Below, one piece after another: positions 1 to 6,236 of a DNA stretch of 7,375 nt. A program made the translations under genes and the position numbers. The stretch's first letter is position 1. Every line of letters starts with the position of its first letter. Source of the stretch: Pseudonocardiales bacterium (GTDB taxonomy: Bacteria > Actinomycetota > Actinomycetes > Mycobacteriales > Jatrophihabitantaceae); NCBI GenBank assembly GCA_030840415.1, contig JAVEEO010000011.1, forward strand, positions 1-7,375, read 5' to 3'. The notes under the pieces were generated by a model. It was not told where the DNA came from. It searched no databases and saw only the letters and a list, made by a program, of their open reading frames with translations.

Positions 1-1783
1 CGTCCGCTCCGGGATTGGCTCCCCAGGCAAAGGTAAACCGGACGGCGTCGGTTCCGTAGGTATCCATCCAGGCCAGCGGATCGACCGAATTGCCCTTGGA
101 CTTCGACATCTTCTTGCCGTGCTGGTCGCGCACCATGCCGTGCAGGGCGATGGTTTTGAAGGGGACGGCACGGCTGGGCTCAGCCTGCGGGCCGTCTTGA
201 GAACCCATCGCGTACAGGCCGAACATCATCATCCGGACGACCCAGAAGAACAGGATGTCGTAGCCGGTGACCAGCACCGAGGTCGGATAGAACTTGGCCA
301 GGTCGGCGGTCGGCTCCGGCCAGCCCAGGGTCGCGAACGGCCAGAGGCCGGAGGAGAACCAGGTGTCCAGGACGTCGGGGTCCTGGGTCCAGCCCCGCGG
401 CGGGGTCTCGTCCGGGCCGAGGCAGCGCTGCTGGCCGTCGGGTGAGTACCAGACCGGAATCCGGTGGCCCCACCAGAGCTGCCGGCTGATGCACCAGTCG
501 TGCAGGTTGTCGGTCCAGCCGAAGTAGCGGGGCGCCATCTCCGGCGGGCTGATCCGCACCCGGCCGTCGCGCACCGCGTCGCCGGCGGCCTGGGCCAGCG
601 GCGCCACCTTCACGAACCACTGCAGCGACAGCCGCGGCTCGATCGGCTCGCCGGAGCGCTCGGAGTGCCCGACCGAGTGCAGGTAGGGCCGCTTCTCGGC
701 AACGATCCGGCCCTGCTCGCGCAGCCGCTCGCGCACTGCCACCCGCGCGGCGAAGCGGTCCAGGCCGTCGAACTCGGTGCCGGTGTTCTCCACCCGGCCC
801 TGCTCGCCCAGCACCGAGATCATCGCCAGGCCGTGCCGCCGGCCGATCTCGAAGTCGTTCGGGTCGTGCGCCGGGGTCACCTTCACCGCGCCGGTTCCGA
901 ACTCCGGGTCGACGTGCGAGTCGGCGATGATCGGGATCGTCCGGCCGGTCAGCGGCAGCTCGATCTCGGTGCCGACCAGCTGGGCGTAGCGCTGGTCGTC
1001 GGGATGCACGGCCACCGCGGTGTCGCCGAGCATGGTCTCGACCCGGGTGGTCGCCACCACGATCGAGGGCCCGGAGCCGTCCAGCGCGCCGTAGGTCATC
1101 GAGACCAGTTCGCCCTCGACGTCACGGTGGTCCACCTCGGCATCCGACAGCACCGAGCGCAGCACCGGCGACCAGTTCACCAGCCGCTCGGCGCGATAGA
1201 TCAGCCCGTCGTCGTAGAGCCGCTTGAACATGGTCTGGGTCGCGCGGGACAGGCCGTCGTCCATGGTGAAGCGCTCACGGGACCAGTCGACGCTGTCGCC
1301 CAGCCGGCGCATCTGGCCCAGGATGGCGCCGCCGTGCTGCTCCTTCCAGCGCCAGACCCGCTCGACGAAGGCGTCGCGACCCAGTTCCCGGCGGTTGGTG
1401 CCCTCCTCGGCCAGCGCGCGTTCGACCAGGGCGTGCACAGCGTTGCTGGCGTGATCCATGCCCGGCAGCCAGAGCGTCTCGAAGCCCTGCATCCGGGCCC
1501 GGCGGGTCAGCGCGTCCATCAGGGTGTGCTCGAAGGCGTGCCCGACGTGCAGGCTGCCGGTGACGTTCGGCGGCGGGATCACGATGGTGAACGGCGGCTT
1601 GTCCGACTTGGCGTCGGCGGTGAAGTAGCCGCGCTGCACCCACCGCTCGTACAGCGGGCCCTCTACCGAGGCGGGGACGTACTGGCTGGGCAGCCCGGTG
1701 TCGGCCTGCTCAGCGGGCCTCTGCTCGCGGTGGTCCTGCTCGGTGTGGTCCTGCTCCTCGGCGGGCGGCGCGGTGTCGGTCAC
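1..1783 (-). CDS. valS: Valyl-tRNA synthetase (3' end outside window)
   Basis: Class Ia aminoacyl-tRNA synthetase that charges tRNA-Val in the cytoplasm and hydrolyses mischarged Thr-tRNA. The window holds the N-terminal 594 residues of a protein usually near 870-900 residues; the C-terminal anticodon-binding and coiled-coil parts lie beyond position 1. Visible in order: an acidic, Gln/Glu-rich N-terminal tail (about residues 1-35); the HIGH-type signature HVGH at 79-82 after PPPNVTGSL; the CP1 editing domain with [11 protein letters not shown] around 244-254; the [16 protein letters not shown] block at 430-445; and KMSKS at 558-562. The start is GTG at 1783-1781. AGGA seven bases upstream could be a Shine-Dalgarno. 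Alternatively TAGGAT, six bases before the GTG, could be a -10 box of a leaderless transcript. The gene lies 62 bases downstream of the ArsR-like gene on the same strand. The family call is certain; the exact start is likely. Confidence 0.97.
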   Translation of the reverse strand, partial: MTDTAPPAEEQDHTEQDHREQRPAEQADTGLPSQYVPASVEGPLYERWVQRGYFTADAKSDKPPFTIVIPPPNVTGSLHVGHAFEHTLMDALTRRARMQGFETLWLPGMDHASNAVHALVERALAEEGTNRRELGRDAFVERVWRWKEQHGGAILGQMRRLGDSVDWSRERFTMDDGLSRATQTMFKRLYDDGLIYRAERLVNWSPVLRSVLSDAEVDHRDVEGELVSMTYGALDGSGPSIVVATTRVETMLGDTAVAVHPDDQRYAQLVGTEIELPLTGRTIPIIADSHVDPEFGTGAVKVTPAHDPNDFEIGRRHGLAMISVLGEQGRVENTGTEFDGLDRFAARVAVRERLREQGRIVAEKRPYLHSVGHSERSGEPIEPRLSLQWFVKVAPLAQAAGDAVRDGRVRISPPEMAPRYFGWTDNLHDWCISRQLWWGHRIPVWYSPDGQQRCLGPDETPPRGWTQDPDVLDTWFSSGLWPFATLGWPEPTADLAKFYPTSVLVTGYDILFFWVVRMMMFGLYAMGSQDGPQAEPSRAVPFKTIALHGMVRDQHGKKMSKSKGNSVDPLAWMDTYGTDAVRFTFAWGANPGAD

Positions 1784-1845
1784 CCACCAATCCTAGGAGA
1801 CCCCGGCAACGCCGAATCCCGCGCGTGGCGGGTTCGGGTGGCAGC
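1784..1845 (-). promoter_or_regulatory. arsR-like/valS spacer: candidate valS promoter or RBS plus a hairpin
   Basis: This spacer carries two signals. The first is TAGGAT (1795-1790, minus strand), which fits the actinobacterial TAnnnT -10 pattern and ends six bases before the valS GTG; no good -35 is seen at 15-18 bp. The same bases include AGGA, which would serve as a Shine-Dalgarno at seven bases, so the two readings compete. The second is an inverted repeat at 1812-1822 / 1828-1837 (CCGAA, one bulged T, CCCGC, then GCGGGTTCGG), able to form about ten base pairs with a five-base loop. There is no U-run, so it could be a weak terminator for the regulator gene or part of a longer valS leader. 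No T-box elements were recognised. Confidence 0.35.
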
Positions 1846-2472
1846 TCAGCCGGGCTCGGGCTGCTCGCCGCCGGCCGGGACCGGCACCACGCTGAAGGAC
1901 ACCCGGACCTGCCGCGCACCAGCCGGCGCGTCGGAGGCGGTCCGGCGCGGCACCGCCGAGACCACCGCGGCGATCGCGTCGCTGAGCCGCTTGGCCTCGT
2001 CCGGGTCGAGCCACAGCACCGAGCTGGCGATGACCGTGGAGTCGTACCAGGACGCCGACGCCTCGTCCTGGCCGGAGATCCAGCCGAGGATGTCGGCGCG
2101 CTGCCGATCGAGCTGCCGGGCCACCAGGATCGTCTCGCCCGCCGCCGAGGCCCGCGGCTCGGCCGATTCCACCGTCAGGCCCTGGCCGGCTGCCTCCCAG
2201 GGCCGTTCCCGGCCGTCGGTGGTCGCCTCTGAGCGCCGGACGATCCCCCACTTCTCCAGGGCGCGCAGGTGGTAGCTCATCGCGCTGGCGCTCAGGCCGG
2301 CGACCTCGCCGCACTCGGTAGCGGTCAGCTTGCGACCCGCGAACAGCTCGTCGATGACCGCCAGCCGGGCAGGGTGCGCGAGCGCCTTGATCGCCCGCGG
2401 GTCGCGTAACACCACCCGTTCGGCCGGGCCGGCGGCGCCGGGCGCCTGAGCAGAGGACCGAGCGGCAGCCAT
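1846..2472 (-). CDS. ArsR-like winged-helix transcriptional regulator
   Basis: A 208-residue DNA-binding regulator, probably a dimeric repressor acting on itself and the divergent MFS gene. Residues about 22-97 form an ArsR/HTH_20-type winged helix. RDPRAIKALAHPARLAVIDEL is the typical first helix pair, TATECGEVAGLSASAMSYHL carries the recognition helix, and the wing follows with RRSEATTDGRERPWEA. Residues about 105-208 have no recognised motif and may carry dimerisation or ligand binding. The metal-sensing ELCVCDL motif of classical ArsR proteins is absent, and the only cysteine is C54, so metal sensing is unlikely. The ATG at 2472 has no good Shine-Dalgarno, but TATCCT six bases upstream suggests a leaderless transcript. 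The divergent arrangement with an MFS gene, 62 bases apart, is common for this family. The inducer is unknown. Confidence 0.9.
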   Translation of the reverse strand: MAAARSSAQAPGAAGPAERVVLRDPRAIKALAHPARLAVIDELFAGRKLTATECGEVAGLSASAMSYHLRALEKWGIVRRSEATTDGRERPWEAAGQGLTVESAEPRASAAGETILVARQLDRQRADILGWISGQDEASASWYDSTVIASSVLWLDPDEAKRLSDAIAAVVSAVPRRTASDAPAGARQVRVSFSVVPVPAGGEQPEPG

Positions 2473-2506
2473 CTGCCCAGGATAGGGGTGCGGCGGGCGT
2501 TGACAG
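2472..2506 (-). promoter_or_regulatory. Candidate leaderless promoter of the ArsR-like gene
   Basis: On the minus strand CTGTCA (2506-2501) matches the -35 consensus at four of six positions. A 16-bp spacer follows, then TATCCT (2484-2479), which fits TAnnnT. Six bases separate that box from the ATG, so transcription would begin at or very near the A of the start codon. This agrees with the lack of a Shine-Dalgarno. The -35 lies on the same seven bases as the -35 of the opposite MFS promoter. Inferred from sequence only. Confidence 0.5.
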
Positions 2507-2535
2507 GGAAACCATGAAGCATTAACTTCGAAATA
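2500..2535 (+). promoter_or_regulatory. Candidate leaderless promoter of the MFS gene
   Basis: A perfect TTGACA (2500-2505) is followed by a 17-bp spacer and TAACTT (2523-2528), which fits the actinobacterial TAnnnT pattern. The box ends six bases before the ATG at 2535, so the transcript is expected to start at or beside the ATG. No Shine-Dalgarno is present in front of the ATG, which supports leaderless translation. Confidence 0.6.
2516..2529. promoter_or_regulatory. Candidate operator dyad GAAG-N6-CTTC
   Basis: A short inverted repeat, GAAG (2516-2519) and CTTC (2526-2529) with a six-base AT-rich centre, overlaps the -10 box of the MFS promoter. ArsR-family repressors often bind imperfect AT-centred dyads placed over promoters, so this is a reasonable binding site for the adjacent regulator. 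The arms are only four bases, and chance occurrence is possible. Confidence 0.3.
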
Positions 2536-3803
2536 TGTCCTTCACGCTTAGCGGACCCGCGTCGCTGTGGCGGGTCCGTGACCTGCGGATCGCGGTGCTG
2601 GCTCGGGCCGTCTCGCTGCTGGGCGACGAGCTCGCCCTGGTCGCCCTGCTGCTGCGCACCCAGGGCCGGGGCGGCGGTGCCTGGCCGGTGGTCGTGCTGC
2701 TGCTGGCCGGAACGCTGCCGCTGGTGCTGCTGGCTCCGCTGGTCGGCCGGCTGGTCGATCGGGTCGACAGCCGGCGGCTGTTGCTCAGCTCAGGCTGCGG
2801 CCAGCTGGCCTGCTGCCTGGCGCTGGCGACCCTGCCGAGCCGGCCGGTGATGCTGGTCCTGGTGGCCGCGCTCGGCACCGGGCAGGCGATCAATTCGGCC
2901 AGCTGGCAGGCGCTGCTGCCCGGCATCGTGGGCATCGACCGGCTGCCGGCCGCGCTCGGCATCTCGCAGGCAACCAGCACGGTGGCCGGCATCGCGGCTC
3001 CGGCGGTCGCCGGGGTGCTGACCGGCTGGTACGGCGCGCGGGTGCCGCTGCTGGTCGATGCCGCCAGCTTCGCCGCGGTGGCGCTGGCCGCCCTGGCCAT
3101 CCGGACCCGCCGGGGCGGCACCACCGGCGCGGCCCCGGACCCCCGGGGCGGCTGGGCGATCGTCCGAGCCGACGGCCTGTTGCTGCCGCTGGTGGGAATG
3201 CTGAGCGTGTTCGTCCTGCTCGGCGGCATGGTCAACGTCGTCGAGGTGTTCCTGGTCCGCCAGACCCTGCACGCCAGCCCCACCTGGTACGGCGTGCTCG
3301 GCAGCGGCTGGGGCTTCGGGCTGCTGGCCGGGGCGCTGCTGGGCGGCCGGGTGCGCGGCGGCTCCGGCGCCCAGCGCCGGCTGCTGTGGCTCTCGCTGGT
3401 CAGCGCGATCGACCTGTCGCTCGGCCTGGCCGGGATGGGCCTGGCGCCGACGGTGGCCTGGGTGCTGCCCGCGGTGCTGGCCGGCGGCATCGGCAACGGC
3501 GTGCTCAACCTGGCGGTCGGCTCCCTGGTCGGGATGCGCAGCGCCGAAGCGGTCCGGGGCCGGGTGGCGGCGATCGTCGGCGGCCTGGCGTCGGCCGGAC
3601 AGGTCGGCGCGATGCTGCTGGGCGGCATGCTGGCCAGCGTCCTGGCACCCCGGCAGATCTTCGTGCTGGCCGGACTGCTCGGCATGCTGGTCCCACTCGC
3701 GCTGGGGCACCGGCTGCTGGCCGCGGCAGGCCGGCCGGCCGCCCCGCTCGCTGCCGAGCGCGGAGCCGGGATCGGCATCGCCGAGGTTGCGGCCAGCGCG
3801 TGA
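2535..3803 (+). CDS. MFS transporter, probable drug/metabolite exporter
   Basis: A 422-residue integral membrane protein of the major facilitator superfamily, in the branch of MFS_3/EntS-like exporters; probably a proton-coupled efflux pump in the cytoplasmic membrane. About twelve hydrophobic segments can be placed near residues 19-40, 50-72, 81-100, 104-127, 148-168, 169-189, 215-238, 252-272, 283-302, 306-330, 345-370 and 374-396, with a hydrophilic central loop at about 190-212. The loop between segments 2 and 3 has the motif A variant GRLVDRVDSRR (71-81). The short Ala-rich tail (about 398-422) is cytoplasmic by expectation. Length is normal for the family. The ATG at 2535 is favoured because a -35/-10 pair places transcription start on it. 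Divergent from the ArsR-like regulator, which probably controls it. The substrate cannot be read from the sequence. Confidence 0.92.
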   Translation: MSFTLSGPASLWRVRDLRIAVLARAVSLLGDELALVALLLRTQGRGGGAWPVVVLLLAGTLPLVLLAPLVGRLVDRVDSRRLLLSSGCGQLACCLALATLPSRPVMLVLVAALGTGQAINSASWQALLPGIVGIDRLPAALGISQATSTVAGIAAPAVAGVLTGWYGARVPLLVDAASFAAVALAALAIRTRRGGTTGAAPDPRGGWAIVRADGLLLPLVGMLSVFVLLGGMVNVVEVFLVRQTLHASPTWYGVLGSGWGFGLLAGALLGGRVRGGSGAQRRLLWLSLVSAIDLSLGLAGMGLAPTVAWVLPAVLAGGIGNGVLNLAVGSLVGMRSAEAVRGRVAAIVGGLASAGQVGAMLLGGMLASVLAPRQIFVLAGLLGMLVPLALGHRLLAAAGRPAAPLAAERGAGIGIAEVAASA

Positions 3804-3868
3804 ACCCCATCTGGTGATCCTCGCCCCCGCGGGGCCACCCGACCAGCTGGACCTGTCCAGGTGCGGCA

Positions 3869-3903
3869 GGCCCCGGACGCGCCCGATGAGCGCGCCCGGG
3901 GCC
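3869..3903. terminator. Probable bidirectional terminator hairpin between convergent genes
   Basis: Two 14-base arms (3869-3882 and 3890-3903) pair around a seven-base loop. Read on the plus strand there is one A-C mismatch; read on the minus strand the same position is a G-U wobble, so the stem is continuous. It begins 12 bases after the peptidase stop codon and 65 bases after the MFS stop codon. No U-tract follows on either strand, as is common for actinobacterial terminators. Two smaller symmetric sites lie in the same gap: CCCCGCGGGG (3825-3834) and CTGGAC-ct-GTCCAG (3847-3860). Confidence 0.7.
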
Positions 3904-3915
3904 CGTCGCCGAGAA

Positions 3916-4713
3916 CTACTCGTGCAAGTAGGAGATCGAGAAGCTGCCGCCGCTCACCGCGGAGGTGTGGTCCTCATAGCCAGAGCTGTTGCTGGCATCC
4001 ATCAGGGTCGGGTTCCAGTTGCTCAGGCTGGAGCCGTTGATCTGGGAGTTGCTGAAGCTCACCGTGCCGAACTTAGGGTAGGCGGCGGTCGGCGACTCGA
4101 TGATCACCTCGGCACTGGCGTTGCGGGCAGAACTCAGTGACGCCACGGTGGTCTTGGTCCAACCCTTGCTGCTGTCGGTGAGGGTCAGCGTGTACGTGGA
4201 GCTGCTGCGGCTCACCGTGGCGAGGAACTTGTCGCCGGCCGAGACCGGGTTACTGGTGAGGCTGTAGTACACCGGGGCCTTCGGGTACATCTCGTACCAG
4301 GCCTGGTAGACCGCGCGGCCGGACGAGCAGTCGGTGGCCACCCCGGTCTGCTCGACGGTGGAGCTGCCGTAGCCGTCGATGCCCACCCACGGCGCCATCA
4401 GGTCGTTGGTGCTGTTGCAGGTCACCGATGGCTCGGTCCAGGTGGAGGTCACCGAGGTGAAGCCGCTGCCGGTGGCGGCCGCGCCGGACCAGTTGTAGCC
4501 ATTGATGTTGTAGCCGTTCCTGCCGGCCGCCACCCTGGCCTTGGCGGGCCCGCCCGCGTGGCCGAAGTGCGCGGCGGCCAGGCCGGGGGTGGCCGCACCG
4601 TTGGCAAAAGTGTGCGGAGTGGCGGTGGCGCTCGCGGCCGGCAGCAGGGCCAGCGAGGCGCAGGCGGCGGCGCCGATCGCGGGGGCGATCAGGGCCGGAC
4701 GAGGAATTCGCAT
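3916..4713 (-). CDS. Secreted G1-family (eqolisin) glutamic peptidase
   Basis: A 265-residue exported endopeptidase of MEROPS family G1, a family best known from acid-active fungal enzymes that use a Gln/Glu pair. A Sec-type signal peptide is visible: R2 and R5, a hydrophobic core at about 7-25, and a possible cleavage after ASA (27-29). A propeptide-like Ala/Gly-rich part follows to about residue 66. The catalytic domain starts near YNWSG (73-77) and contains STWTEPSV, PWVGIDGYG (108-116), VEQTG with the expected catalytic Q122, YQAWYEMYP (136-144), and AEVIIESP with the expected catalytic E206. The last block usually reads AEWIVE, so Trp is Val here. C99 and C129 could form a disulfide. The start is supported by AAAGGA (4729-4724) ten bases upstream. 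It is preceded by an AT-rich region and converges on the MFS gene. Likely a stand-alone, secreted nutrient or cell-envelope peptidase; its substrate is unknown. Confidence 0.93.
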   Translation of the reverse strand: MRIPRPALIAPAIGAAACASLALLPAASATATPHTFANGAATPGLAAAHFGHAGGPAKARVAAGRNGYNINGYNWSGAAATGSGFTSVTSTWTEPSVTCNSTNDLMAPWVGIDGYGSSTVEQTGVATDCSSGRAVYQAWYEMYPKAPVYYSLTSNPVSAGDKFLATVSRSSSTYTLTLTDSSKGWTKTTVASLSSARNASAEVIIESPTAAYPKFGTVSFSNSQINGSSLSNWNPTLMDASNSSGYEDHTSAVSGGSFSISYLHE

Positions 4714-4968
4714 GGGGGATGCGTCCTTTCGGAAGGGGATTCGCGCGCACGAGGCGGACGTTCCAGCAATGGGGTTGCCACTGGCCAGTGGCAGGGGAAT
4801 CCGGATCGCTGAATTCTAAAAGTGGGCGAAGCTGCCTATCTATCCCTGAGACCCAGATTCGGCTATGAATCAGCTCAATTTGCAAACATTAATCAAATGG
4901 ATGTCTGCAACGTAAAGCTTCCCCGTCGCAGCGGCCCAGGATCGAGCTGCCCAGTCGGGGACGGCGGG
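4714..4968 (-). promoter_or_regulatory. Upstream region of the G1 peptidase with candidate -10 box; AT-rich gap
   Basis: The 255-base gap between the RIO kinase stop and the peptidase start is clearly AT-richer than its surroundings at about 4805-4920. On the minus strand TAGAAT (4818-4813) matches the -10 consensus at five of six positions; no convincing -35 is seen at 16-18 bp, so an activator may be needed. This predicts a start near 4806 and a 5' leader of about 93 bases containing the palindrome at 4776-4793. The Shine-Dalgarno AAGG is also part of a small CCTT-N4-AAGG hairpin (4725-4736). No clean terminator for the RIO gene was found here, so read-through from RIO into the peptidase is possible. 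Confidence 0.35.
4776..4793. repeat. 18-bp perfect palindrome in the G1 peptidase leader
   Basis: TGCCACTGGCCAGTGGCA is its own reverse complement over 18 bases, with no spacer. It is centred about 71 bases upstream of the peptidase ATG and just downstream of the candidate -10 box. Its length and perfect symmetry suggest a binding site for a dimeric regulator, where a bound protein would block transcription. As RNA it could instead form a hairpin with a small loop. The regulator is not identified. Confidence 0.55.
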
Positions 4969-5976
4969 TCAGTACTGCGAGAACGCCAACCCGACCAGCT
5001 CGCCGAACAGCTCCTCCGGATCACAGCGGTGACCGTGCGAGTTGAACCAGGTGCAGACGTTGCGGCAGTCGCGCTGCAGGTAGTCCATCCCGTTGGGATT
5101 GGACACCACGTCGACCACCTGCGGCAGATCGATCAGCACCACCCGGCCCTGGTCGACGAGCAGGTTGTAGGCCGACAGGTCACCGTGCGCCTGCCCGTTG
5201 GCCGCCATGGCCCGCATCGCGTTGGCGATCTGGTCGAAGTAGCCGGCCAACTCGGCCGGCTCGGCCCTGACCTGGGCGAGCCGGGGCGCGGCAACCCGGT
5301 CACTGCCGATGAATTCCATCAGGATCTCGGTGCCGTCCACCTGCACCGGATAGGGCACCGGGACCCCGAGCGACCACAGGTGACAGAGCGCACCGAACTC
5401 GGCCATCGCCCACTGTCCGGCCAGCACCTGCATGCCGTACCGGGTACGGCCCTGCATGGCCCGCTGGTCACGGCTGCGGCGCACCGAACGGCCTTCGAGA
5501 TAGCCGGCGTCCCGGTGGAAGTTGCGGTGCTCCCGGTCGCGGTAGCGCTTGGCGGCCAGCACGGCGGTCTGTTCGGCGCTGCCGGGGACGGCGCGCTCGA
5601 TCAGGAAGACGTCGGCCTCCTTGCCGGTCTTGAGCACCCCGAGTTCGGTGTCGATCGCGGCCTGGGAGGTGATCACCCAGGACGGCCGCGGCTGCGGGCC
5701 CCGGGCGCCCTTGACGACCGAGGACCAGGTCGACCAGCGCTGGCCCTCGCCGGGGTCGGCCAGGGCGCGGAACTCGAACGGGGCCACCAACGCGGCACCC
5801 TCGGGTACTTCGAGGTCGACCGGCGGGAGGTCGGTCGTCGTGGGGTCGGCCGGCGCGGGGTCGGCCGCTCCAACCCCGGTCAGTGCGAGGTGGGCCGGGG
5901 CGGGGTCAGGCCGGACCGGAAGGTACCGGGCAGCCGGAAGCGGTTCGGTCGTGCGGGTGAGCGGGTCGTGCGACAA
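4969..5976 (-). CDS. RIO-family atypical serine protein kinase
   Basis: A 335-residue cytoplasmic protein with a RIO-type kinase core. Residues 1 to about 100 are a Pro/Ala/Asp-rich, low-complexity extension. The kinase part has the RIO phosphate loop GKEADVF (118-124), the nucleotide-binding lysine in AAKRY (K143), the hinge-like MEFIG (220-224), the catalytic loop HGDLSAYN with D266 and N271, and LIDLPQ with metal-binding D283. All key residues are present, so it should be active. In archaea and eukaryotes RIO kinases act in ribosome maturation; the role of bacterial members is not established. The start is TTG, supported by GAGGAG (5990-5985) eight bases upstream. A Cys/His cluster, C304, C308, H314, H316, C318, sits near the C-terminus. 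It lies between clpX and the G1 peptidase on the same strand. Confidence 0.93.
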   Translation of the reverse strand: MSHDPLTRTTEPLPAARYLPVRPDPAPAHLALTGVGAADPAPADPTTTDLPPVDLEVPEGAALVAPFEFRALADPGEGQRWSTWSSVVKGARGPQPRPSWVITSQAAIDTELGVLKTGKEADVFLIERAVPGSAEQTAVLAAKRYRDREHRNFHRDAGYLEGRSVRRSRDQRAMQGRTRYGMQVLAGQWAMAEFGALCHLWSLGVPVPYPVQVDGTEILMEFIGSDRVAAPRLAQVRAEPAELAGYFDQIANAMRAMAANGQAHGDLSAYNLLVDQGRVVLIDLPQVVDVVSNPNGMDYLQRDCRNVCTWFNSHGHRCDPEELFGELVGLAFSQY

Positions 5977-6023
5977 GGTGTTGGCTCCTCGAATGGCGAG
6001 GCAGCCGAGCGCCGGTTCGCGAC

Positions 6024-6083
6024 CTAGCGGGATGCCTCGAGAACGACTGGGGACGCAAGAAGTCCCAGGACCGTGGTGGACAC
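6024..6083 (-). CDS. Possible 19-residue leader peptide upstream of the RIO kinase
   Basis: A GTG at 6083 follows a perfect AAGGAGG (6097-6091) at seven-base spacing and opens a 19-codon frame ending in TAG (6026-6024), 47 bases before the RIO start codon. The peptide reads MSTTVLGLLASPVVLEASR. It is rich in Leu and Val (seven of nineteen) and includes tandem CTT leucine codons, which are rare in such GC-rich genomes. The hairpin at 6050-6066 lies inside the frame. The ribosome binding site is the best in the window, but so short a frame could still be chance. It could be a regulatory leader ORF rather than a functional peptide. Confidence 0.35.
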   Translation of the reverse strand: MSTTVLGLLASPVVLEASR

Positions 6084-6110
6084 TTCGACGCCTCCTTCAT
6101 CCGAGTGGCA

Positions 6111-6129
6111 CGCGGCGCTGATCGCCGCG
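6111..6129 (-). repeat. Hairpin CGCGGCG-CTGAT-CGCCGCG
   Basis: A perfect seven-base-pair inverted repeat with a five-base loop lies between clpX and the RIO kinase gene. If the candidate promoter at 6141-6170 is real, it forms the first part of the RIO leader RNA. Otherwise it may help end the clpX transcript. No U-run follows it. Confidence 0.45.
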
Positions 6130-6236
6130 GCAGTGCGAGAACTATGACCGACCGGGCTGCCCGCAGGCAACCGATTTACCAGCGCAAGGGATGCCGCCGC
6201 ACCGGCTGACCGCAGCCGAGGCCCCGACCGGGTAGG

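Noticed and set aside
1041..1050. Val in place of Pro in the valS editing-domain block ATTRxETMLGD
   Set aside because: This position appears to vary in actinobacterial ValS and the surrounding block is intact, so it does not suggest an editing defect.
1784..1845. T-box or riboswitch ahead of valS
   Set aside because: The spacer is only 62 bases and shows no T-box sequence or specifier-loop arrangement.
464..2275. 603-codon plus-strand open frame opposite valS and the regulator
   Set aside because: It is antisense to clear valS and winged-helix genes, has low-complexity His/Arg/Gly composition and no recognisable domain. Long antisense frames are expected in DNA with GC-rich third codon positions.
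1846..2472. Metal-sensing ArsR/SmtB repressor
   Set aside because: No ELCVCDL-type motif or paired metal ligands; only one cysteine.
2522..3838. 438-codon minus-strand open frame opposite the MFS gene
   Set aside because: Ser/Pro/Ala/Arg-rich translation without motifs; the plus strand encodes a complete twelve-segment transporter with a promoter.
5842..5867. Eleven-base direct repeat GGGGTCGGCCG spaced 15 bases apart
   Set aside because: It encodes the repeated Ala-Asp-Pro of the RIO N-terminal low-complexity tail and needs no other explanation.
4822..6027. 401-codon plus-strand open frame opposite the RIO kinase
   Set aside because: The minus strand has all RIO catalytic motifs and a Shine-Dalgarno. 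The plus-strand translation is Gly/Arg/Val-rich low complexity.
5906..6100. 64-codon minus-strand frame starting at 6100 and overlapping the RIO start
   Set aside because: Its ATG overlaps the AAGGAGG that better serves the GTG at 6083, it has no upstream ribosome site, and its end is out of frame inside the RIO gene.
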